Shown here: positions 33,728 through 44,200 of the stretch, piece after piece
Layout: each line of letters begins with the position of its first letter
Position numbering within the stretch: position 1 is the stretch's first letter
NCBI GenBank assembly: GCA_036499395.1
Contig: DASYDW010000019.1
Location: 186,001 to 250,000 of the forward strand
Direction of reading: 5' to 3'
DNA length: 64,000 bases
Source: Pirellulales bacterium
GTDB lineage: Bacteria > Planctomycetota > Planctomycetia > Pirellulales > JACPPG01
Position numbers and translations under genes: made by a program
The notes under the pieces: model-generated
What the model was told of the DNA's origin: nothing
What the model saw: only the letters and a program-made list of their open reading frames with translations
The model's database searches: none

Positions 33728-35113
33728 TTATTTTCCCCCGGCAGCGCCATTGGGAACTGGCGGGCCGGCAACCGGCGGACCAGCCTGAGTCGGCGCCTTG
33801 GCCGCGGCGGCTTTCGCCTTTTTCTGGGCAGCCAAATCCTTCCCCGCGACCAGCGCTGCGAGTTCTTCGCGCAAGTCCTCTTCGAATTCCGGCCCGACCC
33901 CGACGTGTACGACCTGCACTGTGCCATCCTTGCCGATGAGCACGGTTTGCGGAATCGACTGCGCCTGATACTCCTCCGAGACGCGGCCGTCTCGATCGAG
34001 CGCGATCTTCATCACTAGGCCCGCCTGCTCGGCAAAGTTTTGCACCAGCTCAGGCTCTTCCTCTCGATTCACGGCGTATAGCACCACGCCTTGCTTCTTG
34101 AACTCATCGGCCACGCGCTCGACGATCGGCATCGCCATCCGGCATGGTTTGCACCAGGTTGCCCAGAAGTCGAGGATCACGATGTTCTTGCCACGTAGCG
34201 CCGCCAAGTCGAGTTTGCCACCACCCAGCACTGCCAGGTTCGCGGCCGGCGCCATCTTTCCCAGCAGCGGATGCGGCGGCTCTTCCGGCGCGACAGGTAG
34301 CGGTATCTTCACCATTCCTGCCGTTGGATGGAACGTAAACACGTCGGCCGCCAACAGCGGATTCTCTTCCCAGTCTGTATATTTCACGACGCAGGTCACG
34401 CGCACATTTTGCAAAGGCGCTTTGCCCTGCGCTGCCGCTTGTCGGGCCAGCCCCTTATTCATGTCGGGCACGAATTGGCGAATGACCGGCTTCGGGCCGG
34501 CATCGATCCATAATTGCCAATCGGTCACGTCCCCTACGGCGTTGATCAAATGGCATTTCGTATCGCCCAACATCGCTTCACCGCCGTAGGTGGCCGATTC
34601 GATCATCCGCAGCAGCGTCGCGCCTGGGTCCTTGGCCAACAGCGCCCCGGTAATCGGACCGGCATTTCCCTCGGTGACGATCGCCGAAGGAACCGGATTG
34701 GCGATGATTCTGGCCCAACTGTTCCAGCGATCGGGCGTGTCGTCCAGGAAATATTTTCCCACCGAGGTCAGCGCCACGACCAACGATTTGCCGTCGCTAA
34801 AAAGTTGCGCCGCGTCATCGCCCGATTTTGCGCTCACGGCCAGCTTGTTGGGCCGCTCGGCCACGATCCGCGTCGTCACTTCTTGCGATTGGGCCTGTTG
34901 ACCTTGTTTGACTTGTGTCGTTGCTCGCACCGTGAAGCCAAATCCCGGCAGCTCCGTGACGTGTTTACCCCAGGCATTGATGACGGTTACAACTTGCGGA
35001 TCGATCGCGGACTTTCCCGGCGGTCGCGGGCCGACAATCTGCGCACGTGAATCAGCGCACAACATCACGCCGAGCAGAACGGCAAACGCGACTAATCTCC
35101 CTGCAATCCGCAT
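33728..35113 (-). CDS. Secreted DUF2092-like protein with C-terminal TlpA thioredoxin domain
   Basis: The 461-residue product has a signal peptide (about 1-25) and an N-terminal domain of the DUF2092/lipoprotein-localisation type (about 38-265, TTRIVAERPNKLAVSAKSGD). A TlpA-like thioredoxin domain (about 285-420) carries the WCKPC active site with Cys321 and Cys324. The tail is Ala/Lys/Pro-rich. It is a periplasmic thiol-disulphide protein, perhaps coupled to outer-membrane or cell-wall stress by its first domain. ATG at 35113 is used; the in-frame GTG at 35116 is alternative. It is unusual as a fusion but recurrent in planctomycetes. Confidence 0.82.
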   Translation of the reverse strand: MRIAGRLVAFAVLLGVMLCADSRAQIVGPRPPGKSAIDPQVVTVINAWGKHVTELPGFGFTVRATTQVKQGQQAQSQEVTTRIVAERPNKLAVSAKSGDDAAQLFSDGKSLVVALTSVGKYFLDDTPDRWNSWARIIANPVPSAIVTEGNAGPITGALLAKDPGATLLRMIESATYGGEAMLGDTKCHLINAVGDVTDWQLWIDAGPKPVIRQFVPDMNKGLARQAAAQGKAPLQNVRVTCVVKYTDWEENPLLAADVFTFHPTAGMVKIPLPVAPEEPPHPLLGKMAPAANLAVLGGGKLDLAALRGKNIVILDFWATWCKPCRMAMPIVERVADEFKKQGVVLYAVNREEEPELVQNFAEQAGLVMKIALDRDGRVSEEYQAQSIPQTVLIGKDGTVQVVHVGVGPEFEEDLREELAALVAGKDLAAQKKAKAAAAKAPTQAGPPVAGPPVPNGAAGGK

Positions 35114-35271
35114 CACGTATTCCCTATTAGTTTCCTTACACTGAAACTGCGCTCAGCGCTACGGCAGGCGATTCGGCACCACCGCCAGAGAATTATAGGC
35201 AGAATCGCCCCGGGGCGTCGGTGGGCCCATCCCCTGCCCCCCATGTCGAGTGGCCGTCACCCAACGGGCTC

Positions 35272-35943
35272 TTACTCGAGCGGCCCCTGCGCGGCCGGAA
35301 CAGTCCGCTCTTGTTCGCTCAGCAATCCGCGCATCACGATTTCGACCAGTGATTGATACTGCTCGTTCAGTGACACGGCGCGGCCGACGAAATGATTCGT
35401 GAACATCGTGCCGTACAGCAGGTTGCCGATCGCGTCCATGATCCGCTCGACCGGGATGTCGTCGCGATAACGCCCCCGGGCGATCATTTCGGCATGAATG
35501 GGGCGCCACTTTTCGCGATTCTGATCGCGATACTCGAAATACGTCGGCCGGCTGCGACCTTTGAAATTCGCCCGTTCTTGAATCAGCAGCTCGACGTGTT
35601 CGGGATGATCTTCGAAGAATTGCAGATAGGCCCGAATGCCGCGTGAAATACGCTCGATCGGATCGACGTTTTCTTCCGCCGCCTTACCGACCACGCTCTG
35701 CATTTGACGCATGCCCGCATCGACGCAGGCGTAGAACAGCGCCTCCTTGCTGGAGAAGTACAGATAAAGTGTCCCCTTGGCGATTCCCAATTCGGAGGCC
35801 ACCCGCTCCATTTCGCAAGAAGCGTAACCGAGTTCGGCGAAGAGTCGCGCGGCCGTTTCAATAATCGCCTGGCGTCGTTCCTCACGGCGTCCCGGCGTAC
35901 ACGGCTCAGTAGATTGTGCAGTTTGGATTGGCTGCGCTGACAT
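35272..35943 (-). CDS. TetR-family repressor of the divergent RND efflux operon
   Basis: The 223-residue product has an N-terminal TetR helix-turn-helix, REERRQAIIETAARLFAELG ... GIAKGTLYLYFSSKEALFY (about 20-68), and a helical C-terminal ligand domain. It is divergent from an RND operon whose adaptor starts at 36254. Between them is a perfect 20-bp palindrome (36126-36145), the expected type of operator. It therefore very likely represses the pump genes, and perhaps itself, and is released by pump substrates. ATG at 35943 is chosen because upstream codons up to 36117 read as a non-coding leader. Effector unknown. Confidence 0.9.
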   Translation of the reverse strand: MSAQPIQTAQSTEPCTPGRREERRQAIIETAARLFAELGYASCEMERVASELGIAKGTLYLYFSSKEALFYACVDAGMRQMQSVVGKAAEENVDPIERISRGIRAYLQFFEDHPEHVELLIQERANFKGRSRPTYFEYRDQNREKWRPIHAEMIARGRYRDDIPVERIMDAIGNLLYGTMFTNHFVGRAVSLNEQYQSLVEIVMRGLLSEQERTVPAAQGPLE

Positions 35944-36082
35944 GAAATTACCCACAGAAATGGCCCACCCCCACTTCTCCCCAACATTCCGGCCGCCGAT
36001 GCCCCCCTCGAAATGGTTTGAACCCCGCCTGCTCGGCCGGTCGAACCCGTCTGCTCGTTCCAATGTCCCCGATGAGCAGATA

Positions 36083-36110
36083 TTGCACGTCCTGCGGTCC
36101 TGTCTATAAT
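36083..36110 (+). promoter_or_regulatory. Sigma-70-type promoter of the RND efflux operon
   Basis: TTGCAC (36083-36088), a 16-bp spacer and TATAAT (36105-36110) form a near-consensus promoter on the plus strand. Transcription should begin near 36117, about 137 nt before the adaptor ATG. The TetR palindrome begins about 15 bp after the -10 box, where bound repressor would block the polymerase. Confidence 0.75.
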
Positions 36111-36125
36111 CTACCAAGATGCCGG

Positions 36126-36145
36126 CTGACTGACTAGTCAGTCAG
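36126..36145. promoter_or_regulatory. Perfect 20-bp palindrome, TetR operator
   Basis: CTGACTGACTAGTCAGTCAG is a perfect inverted repeat, each half CTGACTGACT. It sits between the TetR gene and the RND operon, at about +9 to +28 of the inferred start. Length and symmetry fit binding by one or two TetR dimers. Confidence 0.85.
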
Positions 36146-36253
36146 ATATACTTTCCATGGCGAGCCCTCCTGCCCCGACACCCTGCTCCTGCCCAATACA
36201 ACGCCCCCCGAGCGGCAGCAGCACTCGAATCAGCCGCGAAGAGGCGGCGAGAT

Positions 36254-37630
36254 ATGTCATATATGGCAATCGACTGCGACAATTCGACACCGGCCAACTT
36301 GTCCGCTCGCGCCACGAACCTGCTGCTCGCCGGCGGATTCGTGATGTTACTGGCCGGCCTGGCCACTTCCACGGGCTGCAATCGTAAGGCCGCGGGTCCG
36401 CCGCCGGTCAAGATTCAACAGGTCATGTATACGACCCCCGTCGAAGAGGTCGTCTCGGAATACGAGGAATTCACCGGCCGCACGGCCGCGATGAAAACTG
36501 TCGAGATCCGGGCCCGTGTCAGCGGTTACCTCGATAAGGTCAATTTCGCCGACGGCGCCGAAGTGAAGATCGGCGATCTGCTGTTTCAAATCGATCCGCG
36601 CTGGTTCAAGGCCTCGGCCGATCAGGCCGCGGCCAACGTCAGCCAATACGAGTCGCGCATCGAGCGTTTGGATCGCCAGGTGACGCGGGCCACGCCGCTG
36701 ATCGAAAATCACGTGAAGTCGCAAGAGGAATTCGATCAGTACACGTTCGATCATGCCGAAGCCAAATCAACCCTCAAGGGAATGCAGGCGGCCAAGGAAT
36801 TGGCCGACCTGAATCTCAGCTACACGCGTGTTCTCTCGCCAATCGACGGGCGCATCAGCCGCCGCATGGTCGACCCTGGTAACCTGGTCCGCGCCGATGA
36901 AACCGTGCTGACCACGATCGTTTCGATCCACCCAATCTATGCCTACTTCGATATCGACGAGCGCACCGTGTTACGTCTCCGTCGCTTGGTGCGCGATGGG
37001 CGTATCAAGTCGCATCGCGAGACCGAGATCACGGTGCAGGTCGCCCTCTCGGACGAGGATCAATTCAATCTCTCGGGCGTAGTCGATTTCGTCGACAATC
37101 AGGTCGATCCCACGACCGGCACGTTGCGATTGCGGGCCGTGATCCAGAATCCGAATCGTCTGCTTTCACCTGGTTTGTTCGTTCGCATCCGCTTCCCGAT
37201 CGGCGATCCGCATCCGGCGCTGTTGATTCCCGAAGAAGCGCTCGCCACTGATCAGGGACAACGCTTCGTGTATGTCATCGACGACAAGAATCACGTGGTC
37301 TACCGCCGCGTGCAAGTGGGCATGCTGTTGGGTGGCAAGCGCGTCATCACGCAAGGTCTGGCCCCCGAAGATCGCATCGCCGTGTCGGGCCTGCAGCGTC
37401 TGCGGAAAGATCTGGAAGTCGACCCGCGGCCGCTTAACGGCGGCCCCTCGGCAAACGCCAGTTTGCCACCCGCAGGAAGCTCCGGTGCGCCGGTGGCAGG
37501 TGTCGCTGCTCCGCCCGCGGGCGGTGCAAATCCGCCGCCAACTGAGGGCGCTAATCCGCCGCCGGCCACGATTGTCGAAACCAAGGCCGCTTCGGCTCCG
37601 CCTCCTCCCACCGCGCCGACAGCCCGGTAG
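36254..37630 (+). CDS. RND efflux periplasmic adaptor (membrane fusion protein)
   Basis: The 458-residue product has a membrane leader ending in STGC (Cys42), a weak lipobox that could make it a lipoprotein. The lipoyl/HlyD half-motif VEIRARVSGYLDKVNFADG and a helical hairpin follow (about 125-185), then the partner half-motif YTRVLSPIDGRISRRMVDPG. The beta-barrel domain has VDFVDNQVDPTTGTLRLRA. This is the AcrA/MexA family; it links an inner-membrane RND pump to an outer-membrane channel. The C-terminal 60 residues are Pro/Ala-rich and low complexity. First gene of the efflux operon under the TetR operator; no outer-membrane channel gene is in the window. Confidence 0.93.
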   Translation: MSYMAIDCDNSTPANLSARATNLLLAGGFVMLLAGLATSTGCNRKAAGPPPVKIQQVMYTTPVEEVVSEYEEFTGRTAAMKTVEIRARVSGYLDKVNFADGAEVKIGDLLFQIDPRWFKASADQAAANVSQYESRIERLDRQVTRATPLIENHVKSQEEFDQYTFDHAEAKSTLKGMQAAKELADLNLSYTRVLSPIDGRISRRMVDPGNLVRADETVLTTIVSIHPIYAYFDIDERTVLRLRRLVRDGRIKSHRETEITVQVALSDEDQFNLSGVVDFVDNQVDPTTGTLRLRAVIQNPNRLLSPGLFVRIRFPIGDPHPALLIPEEALATDQGQRFVYVIDDKNHVVYRRVQVGMLLGGKRVITQGLAPEDRIAVSGLQRLRKDLEVDPRPLNGGPSANASLPPAGSSGAPVAGVAAPPAGGANPPPTEGANPPPATIVETKAASAPPPPTAPTAR

Positions 37631-37812
37631 TCCACACCTTAGTCGTCCAAGCTCAGCCCGCGGCGTCGGCGAGAATACTCGACGAGTTGCCTGTTTCGCG
37701 TTGCTGGCCCCACCGGGCTTGTGTTTCGTTTTGCTTGCCGAAGAGTTGGCCGCGTGCCGTATCGGGCTCGGGCGGACTGCTTTGGCAATGATCGTTAGCA
37801 AGTGAGCTGCGC

Positions 37813-40800
37813 GTGTTTTCGCGATTCTTCATCGACCGGCCGATCTTTGCGTCAGTGCTGTCGATTTTGATCACACTGGCTGGCGCGGTCGCTTTCTACA
37901 CGCTGCCGCTGGCCCAATTCCCGCCGGTTACGCCCCCCACGGTGCAGGTCGACTGCAACTATCCCGGTGCGAGCGCGCAGGTCGTGGCCCAAACCGTCGC
38001 CGCGCCGATCGAGCAGCAGGTCAACGGCGTGGAAGACATGCTCTACATGGCTTCCCAAAGCACCAACGACGGATCTTACACACTGACCGTCACGTTCAAG
38101 CCGGGCGTGGATCTGAACCTGGCGCAGGTACTGGTGCAAAATCGCGTCGCTCTGGCGATGCCGCTTTTGCCCGAGGTCGTGCGGCAAACGGGCGTGACGA
38201 CGCGCAAGCGCTCGCCCGACATTTTAATGACGGTCAGCCTGAATTCGCCCGACCGCCGCTACGACCAGCTTTACCTCAGCAATTACGCGCTGATGCGCAT
38301 TCGTGACGAATTATCGCGTCTGTCCGGCATTAGCGAAGTACTGGTTTTCGGCCAGCGCGACTACAGCATGCGCATCTGGCTCGATCCAGACAAACTCACC
38401 ACGCGCGATCTGGAAGTCACGGACGTCGTCAATGCGATCCGCGAACAAAACATGCACGTCGCGCTGGGCCAGATCGGCCAGCCGCCGGCGGTCGATGGCC
38501 AGGTCAAGCAGATGCCGCTATCGGTACGCGGACGTCTGACCTTGCCCGAAGAGTTCGAGAATATCGTCATCAAGTTCACGGCCGACCGCCGCAGCGTGCG
38601 TATTCGCGACGTAGGGCGCGTCGAAATGGGGGCCCGCAGCGAGGACATCAGCAATCGCTTCGACGGCAAGCCCACCGTAGGCCTGGCGATCTTTCAGCTC
38701 CCCGATGCCAATGCCCTCGACACGGCCGACCGCGTCAAGGAGAAGATGGGCGAGCTGTCGCACGACTTTCCCGACGGCGTCATTTACGAAATCGGCTACG
38801 ACACCACGCCCTACATTCGCGAGTCGGTCAGCGAAGTTTTCAAGGCGCTGCGCGATTCGGTGTTTCTCGTCGCCCTGGTGGTACTCGTCTTTCTGCAGGG
38901 CTGGCGGCCGTCGATCATTCCCCTGGTCGCGGTGCCCGTGGCCATCGTCGGCACTTTCGCCGCCATGGCGTGCGTCGGTTTCAGCCTGAACAACTTGACG
39001 CTTTTCGGACTGGTGCTGGCGATCGGCATCGTCGTGGACGACGCCATCGTGGTCGTAGAGGCCGTGGAATATCACATTGAGCACGGGCTAAAGCCGCGCG
39101 ACGCCGCGATCCGCGCCATGGACGAAGTCGCCGGCCCGATCATCGCCGTGGGGCTTGTGCTCTCGGCAGTGTTCATTCCGTGCGCTTTTATTTCTGGAAT
39201 CGTCGGCCAGTTCTTCCGACAGTTCGCGCTGACGATCGCCATCTCGACCGTTATCTCGACCATCAATTCACTGAGCCTCAGTCCGGCCCTGGCGGCACTC
39301 TTATTGCGGCCGCGCGAGGGCAAGCAGGACCTGATCACCCGGTTGCTCGACCTGGTGCTCGGCTGGTTTTTCCGCTTCTTCAATTTCGGCGTGCGCAAAT
39401 CGACCGGCGCCTACATCGGCATTGTCGGGCGGATGTTGCGCGTGCCGGTGATCGTCCTGATCATCTACGGCGGACTGCTTTACACGACGTATTGGGGTTA
39501 CGGCCAGTTGCCCAGCGGATTTATTCCCTCGCAGGACAAGGGGTACCTGGTCGCCAGCGTGCAGATGCCCGACTCGACCAGCCAGCAGCGCACGTCGCAG
39601 GCCATGGAGGTGATCGAAAAGATCGTCATGGAAACGCCGGGCGTGAAGAACGTGAACTCGGTCATCGGCAACTCGTTCATGCTCAGCGCCTACGGCTCGA
39701 GCTTCGGCTCGATGTTCATCATCTTGCACGATTTCGACGAGCGTAAGTCGCCCGATCTTGCGGCCGACGCGATCATGGCTTCGCTCCGCAAGCAATTCGC
39801 CGCCAAGGTGCCTGACGCCTTGGTAAACGTCTTTCCGCCGCCGGCCGTGTCCGGCCTGGGGCGCGCGGGCGGATTCAAATTCATGGTCGAAGACCGCGGC
39901 GACCTGGGCCTCGTCGAGTTGCAGCGGGCGACCGACAACATGGTCGCCAAGGGAAATCAAACCACCGGCCTGGCCGGCCTGTTCACCGTCTACAAAACCG
40001 ACTCGCCGCAGCTCTACATCGACGTCGACCGCAAAGCCTGCTTGACCGCCGGCGTCAGCCTGGCCGAATTGTTCGACGCGCTGCAATCGTACCTCGGTTC
40101 GCGCTATGTCAACGACTTCAATCGGTTCGGCCGCACCTGGCAGGTCATCGTGCAGGCCGACACGCATTTCCGCGACCAGGTCGAGGATGTAAAGCGACTG
40201 CGCATCCGCAATCCCAGCGGAACTATGGTCCCGTTGGGATCGCTCGCCACGGTGTCGGGCGTGGGCGGGCCGCTCGTGCTCACGCGTTACAACATGTACC
40301 CGGCCGCGGGCATTAACGGTAACTCGGCTCCCGGATTCAGCACCGGGCAGGCGATTACGGCGCTCGAGGACCTGGCCCATCGCGAGCTGCCGAATTCGAT
40401 GTCGGTCGAATGGACCGAGCTGGCCTACCTCGAGCAGCTTTCCGGCAACACCGGCATGATCGTGTTCGCCTTCTCGGTGATCTTCGTCTTCCTGGTGCTG
40501 GCGGCGCTGTACGAAAGTTGGGCCATGCCGCTGGCCGTGATCCTGGTCGTGCCGATGTGCGTGCTCTGTTCGATCGCCGGCGTGGCGATCGCAAACATGG
40601 ACATCAATATCTTCACGCAGGTCGGGTTCGTGGTGCTGATCGGCCTGGCCTGCAAGAACGCGATTCTGATCGTTGAGTTCGCCAAGTACCGTCGAGAGCA
40701 GGGGACCCCGGTCCGCGAGGCCGTGTTGCAAGCCTGCGAGTTGCGTTTGCGACCGATTTTGATGACGTCGTTCGCCTTCATCCTGGGCGTACTGCCGCTC

Positions 40801-41223
40801 GTGATCGCCACTGGCGCCGGCGCTGAAATGCGCCGCGCCCTCGGCACCGCCGTATTCTCCGGCATGTTGGGCGTGACGTTCTTCGGTATCTTCCTGACGC
40901 CGATCTTCTTCTACGTCATCGACCGGATGTCGCACTGGCACCTTTTCACACAAGGTCCGCTGGCGCGGATCGCGCGGGTCCTGATCCTGATCCTGTCACC
41001 GCACCAGTGGTGGCTAGCCGCCCGCCGGGCCACAACGAAACTTCCGAACAAAAAGCACACCGCCCCTGCGTCAGCGCCAGACGCGGATCACCCGAACGGC
41101 AGTGAATCGCCCGAACCCGATCAGGTACTAACCGCAAGCAGCGCAGCAACCAATGGCGCCGAAGCGAACGGCACACCACCGACAACCGCAACTCAAAAGC
41201 TGCCACCGCACCAAACCCCTTAG
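37813..41223 (+). CDS. RND efflux pump, HAE1 family (first copy)
   Basis: The 1136-residue inner-membrane pump begins with GTG: FSRFFIDRPIFASVLS is the standard HAE1 start. It has 12 helices, two large periplasmic domains and the proton-relay motif VVDDAIVVVEA with Asp409 and Asp410 (Asp407/408 in E. coli AcrB). It extrudes hydrophobic or amphiphilic compounds by proton antiport. The C-terminal hydrophilic tail (about 80 residues, Ala/Thr/Pro-rich) is longer than in AcrB (1049 aa). It lies 182 bp after the adaptor; the second pump starts 61 bp downstream. Regulated by the TetR at 35272. Confidence 0.95.
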   Translation: MFSRFFIDRPIFASVLSILITLAGAVAFYTLPLAQFPPVTPPTVQVDCNYPGASAQVVAQTVAAPIEQQVNGVEDMLYMASQSTNDGSYTLTVTFKPGVDLNLAQVLVQNRVALAMPLLPEVVRQTGVTTRKRSPDILMTVSLNSPDRRYDQLYLSNYALMRIRDELSRLSGISEVLVFGQRDYSMRIWLDPDKLTTRDLEVTDVVNAIREQNMHVALGQIGQPPAVDGQVKQMPLSVRGRLTLPEEFENIVIKFTADRRSVRIRDVGRVEMGARSEDISNRFDGKPTVGLAIFQLPDANALDTADRVKEKMGELSHDFPDGVIYEIGYDTTPYIRESVSEVFKALRDSVFLVALVVLVFLQGWRPSIIPLVAVPVAIVGTFAAMACVGFSLNNLTLFGLVLAIGIVVDDAIVVVEAVEYHIEHGLKPRDAAIRAMDEVAGPIIAVGLVLSAVFIPCAFISGIVGQFFRQFALTIAISTVISTINSLSLSPALAALLLRPREGKQDLITRLLDLVLGWFFRFFNFGVRKSTGAYIGIVGRMLRVPVIVLIIYGGLLYTTYWGYGQLPSGFIPSQDKGYLVASVQMPDSTSQQRTSQAMEVIEKIVMETPGVKNVNSVIGNSFMLSAYGSSFGSMFIILHDFDERKSPDLAADAIMASLRKQFAAKVPDALVNVFPPPAVSGLGRAGGFKFMVEDRGDLGLVELQRATDNMVAKGNQTTGLAGLFTVYKTDSPQLYIDVDRKACLTAGVSLAELFDALQSYLGSRYVNDFNRFGRTWQVIVQADTHFRDQVEDVKRLRIRNPSGTMVPLGSLATVSGVGGPLVLTRYNMYPAAGINGNSAPGFSTGQAITALEDLAHRELPNSMSVEWTELAYLEQLSGNTGMIVFAFSVIFVFLVLAALYESWAMPLAVILVVPMCVLCSIAGVAIANMDINIFTQVGFVVLIGLACKNAILIVEFAKYRREQGTPVREAVLQACELRLRPILMTSFAFILGVLPLVIATGAGAEMRRALGTAVFSGMLGVTFFGIFLTPIFFYVIDRMSHWHLFTQGPLARIARVLILILSPHQWWLAARRATTKLPNKKHTAPASAPDADHPNGSESPEPDQVLTASSAATNGAEANGTPPTTATQKLPPHQTP

Positions 41224-41284
41224 CAAACTATTCCGGCCCCGCACGGCCAACTAATAACCGACTAACGACTGGTCACTAACCACC

Positions 41285-44200
41285 GTGTTTTCCAAATTCT
41301 TCATCGATCGACCGATTTTCGCGACCGTGCTTTCGGTTGTGATCACGCTGGCTGGCGCGATTGCCATTTTCGCGCTGCCGGTCACGCAATATCCCGAGAT
41401 CACGCCGCCGACGGTCGAAGTCTCGACGACCTACCCTGGTGCGAATGCCAACGTCGTGGCCGACACCGTGGCCGCTCCGATCGAGCAGCAGGTCAACGGC
41501 GTCGAGAGCATGATGTATCTCTCTTCTCAATGCACCAACGACGGCAACTACGTGTTGACCGTCACGTTCGAGCCGGGCACGGACCTGAATATGGCCCAGG
41601 TCATGGTTCAGAACCGCGTTTCGCTGGCCGAGCCGATCCTGCCTGACCTGGTCAAGCGGCGCGGCGTGACGGTGAAGAAGAAATCGCCCAGCGTGCTGAT
41701 GATCGTCAACCTGTTTTCCCCCAACGGCAGCCGCGACAACCTGTATCTGAGCAATTACGCCACGATTCAGTTGCGCGACGAGTTGTCCCGCCTCCCTGGC
41801 GTTGGCGCTATCGCCTTCCTCGGCCAGCGCGACTACAGCATGCGCGTCTGGCTCGACCCGCAGCAGATGGCGATGCGCGGCATCAGTTCGGCCGACGTCG
41901 TTCGCGCCATCGAGCAGCAGAATACCCAGGTCGCGGCCGGCCAGATCGGCCAGCCTCCGGCGCCCAATGGCCAGGTCTTCCAATACACAATGACCACCCT
42001 GGGCCGGTTGGCCGAAGAGTCGCAATTCGGCGATATGATTCTGCGCGCCGATGCCGAGCGGCGCATCATCCGCATGCGCGACGTAGCCAAGATCGAGCTG
42101 GGGGCGCTGGCCTATGACCAGATCTGCACGCTCGATACGCAGCCCTCGGTCGCGCTCTCAATCTATCAACGCCCCGGCTCGAACGCGCTCGATACCGCTC
42201 AGCAAGTGCGCGACAAGATGGACGAATTGAAAGCCCGTTTCCCGGAAGGGGTCGACTACGCGATCGTCTATGACACGACTCCGTTCATCAAGGAGTCCGT
42301 CAACGAAGTGTTCCTCGCCTTGCGTGACGCGGTGGTGCTGGTGGCCATCGTGGTTCTGATCTTTCTGCAAGGCTGGCGCGCCGCGATCATTCCACTGGTC
42401 GCCGTGCCCGTGGCGATCGTGGGCACATTCGCCGCGATGGTGGCCGCCGGCTTTAGTCTTAATACGCTTACGCTGTTTGGCCTCGTGCTAGCCGTGGGCA
42501 TCGTCGTCGACGATGCCATCGTGGTCGTCGAAGCCATCGAGCATCACATAGAAGAAGGACTTTCCCCGCGCGATGCTGCCGTGCAAGCCATGCAAGAGGT
42601 CGCCGGCCCAGTGATCGCCGTCGGTCTGGTGCTGACGGCGGTGTTCATCCCGTGCGCGTTCATCTCGGGCGTGATCGGACAGTTCTTCAGACAATTCGCC
42701 GTTACGATCGCGATCTCGACGATCATCTCGGCATTCAATTCACTGACGCTCAGCCCGGCACTCGCTGTGCTGCTGTTGCGTCCCCGCTCGTCAGGACATG
42801 GCGAGGCCTTACCCCGCTTCGGCCTGGCTCTGGCCGGCGTTTGGGCGGGCAGCCAATATCTGGCACCCTGGCTACCGCAATGGATTCCCGTCGTGCTGAA
42901 CGACATGCCTCTGGGCCTGGGTTCGCCCTGGCCGTGGATCGGCGGAGCCATTGGCGGCGTCGGCGCCTGGTTTGCATCGGGACTGATCAACGCCGTGCTA
43001 CTGTTGATTTTCCGCGTCTTCAACGCCGGCTTTAATGTGCTTACCGGCGGTTACGTGGCCACGGTCAGCTTCATGCTGCGGACGAGCCTGATCGTGCTCA
43101 TTCTCTACGGCGGGCTGATGGTGCTCACGTACAAAATGTTCGCCGACACACCGACCGGCTTTATCCCCTCGCACGATAAAGGATACCTGATCGTCAACGT
43201 CCGCTTGCCGGACTCGGCCTCGCTCGCGCGTACCGAAGAAGCGATGCACGACATCGAGGAACTGGCCGGCAAGGTTTCGGGCGTCAGCCACACCGTGGCC
43301 ATCGCCGGGCAGTCGCTGCTGATGGGGGCCAACGCTCCGAATTTCGGCTCGATGTACGTCATGCTCGATGAATTTCACGAACGAGCGCACGATCATCGCA
43401 CGGCCGACGTCATTGCCGAGGAGCTGAAGGAACTTTTCGAGGCCGAAGTCGGGGACGGCGAAGTGAACATTCTGGGCGCCCCGCCGATCGACGGCCTCGG
43501 TACCGCCGGCGGGTTCAAGATCGTGATCGAAGATCGCGCCGATACCGGATTGCCTGCCCTCGAGGCAGTCAGCACCGAAATCGTTAACAAAGGGACCGAA
43601 ACGTCGGGCCTGCGCGACCTGTTCACCAGTGTTCGTGCCAACACCACCTGGCTGTACCTGGATATCGATCGCGCCGCGGTAAAGGCGATGGATATTTCGA
43701 TGACCGACGTGTTCAACACGCTGCAGGTCAACTTCGGTTCGCTATACGTCAACGACTTCAACCGCTTCGGCCGCACCTGGCAGGTCAACGTCCAGGCCGA
43801 TGCGCGTTATCGCATGCAGCCGGACGATCTGAAGCGTCTGTACGTCCCCGGCAAGCAGGGACAGATGGTTCCGTTCACGGCCTTTACGAAAATCCGCGAA
43901 ATCAGCGGGCCGGTGATGCTGGTGCGCTATAATCTTTATTCGGCCTCGTTCATCAATGCCGACGCCGCCCCGGGTACCAGCTCAGGCGAGGCGATCGATC
44001 TCATGCAGCAGGTATCCGAAGGGGCGCTCGCGCCTTCGATGCGGGCCGAATGGACCGAATTGGCCTTCCTGCAGCGCCGCGTCGGCAACACTGCGATGTT
44101 CGCGTTTGTGCTGGCCGTGGTGCTGGTGTTCCTGGTGTTAGCCGCGCAGTACGAAAGCTGGGCCCTGCCGCTGGCCGTGATTCTGGTCGTGCCGATGTGC

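Noticed and set aside
39301-40953. A 550-residue open frame on the minus strand within the first RND pump
   Set aside because: It is rich in His, Arg, Gln and Asp with no hydrophobic core or motif; it is the antisense shadow of a high-GC pump gene whose frame is fully supported.
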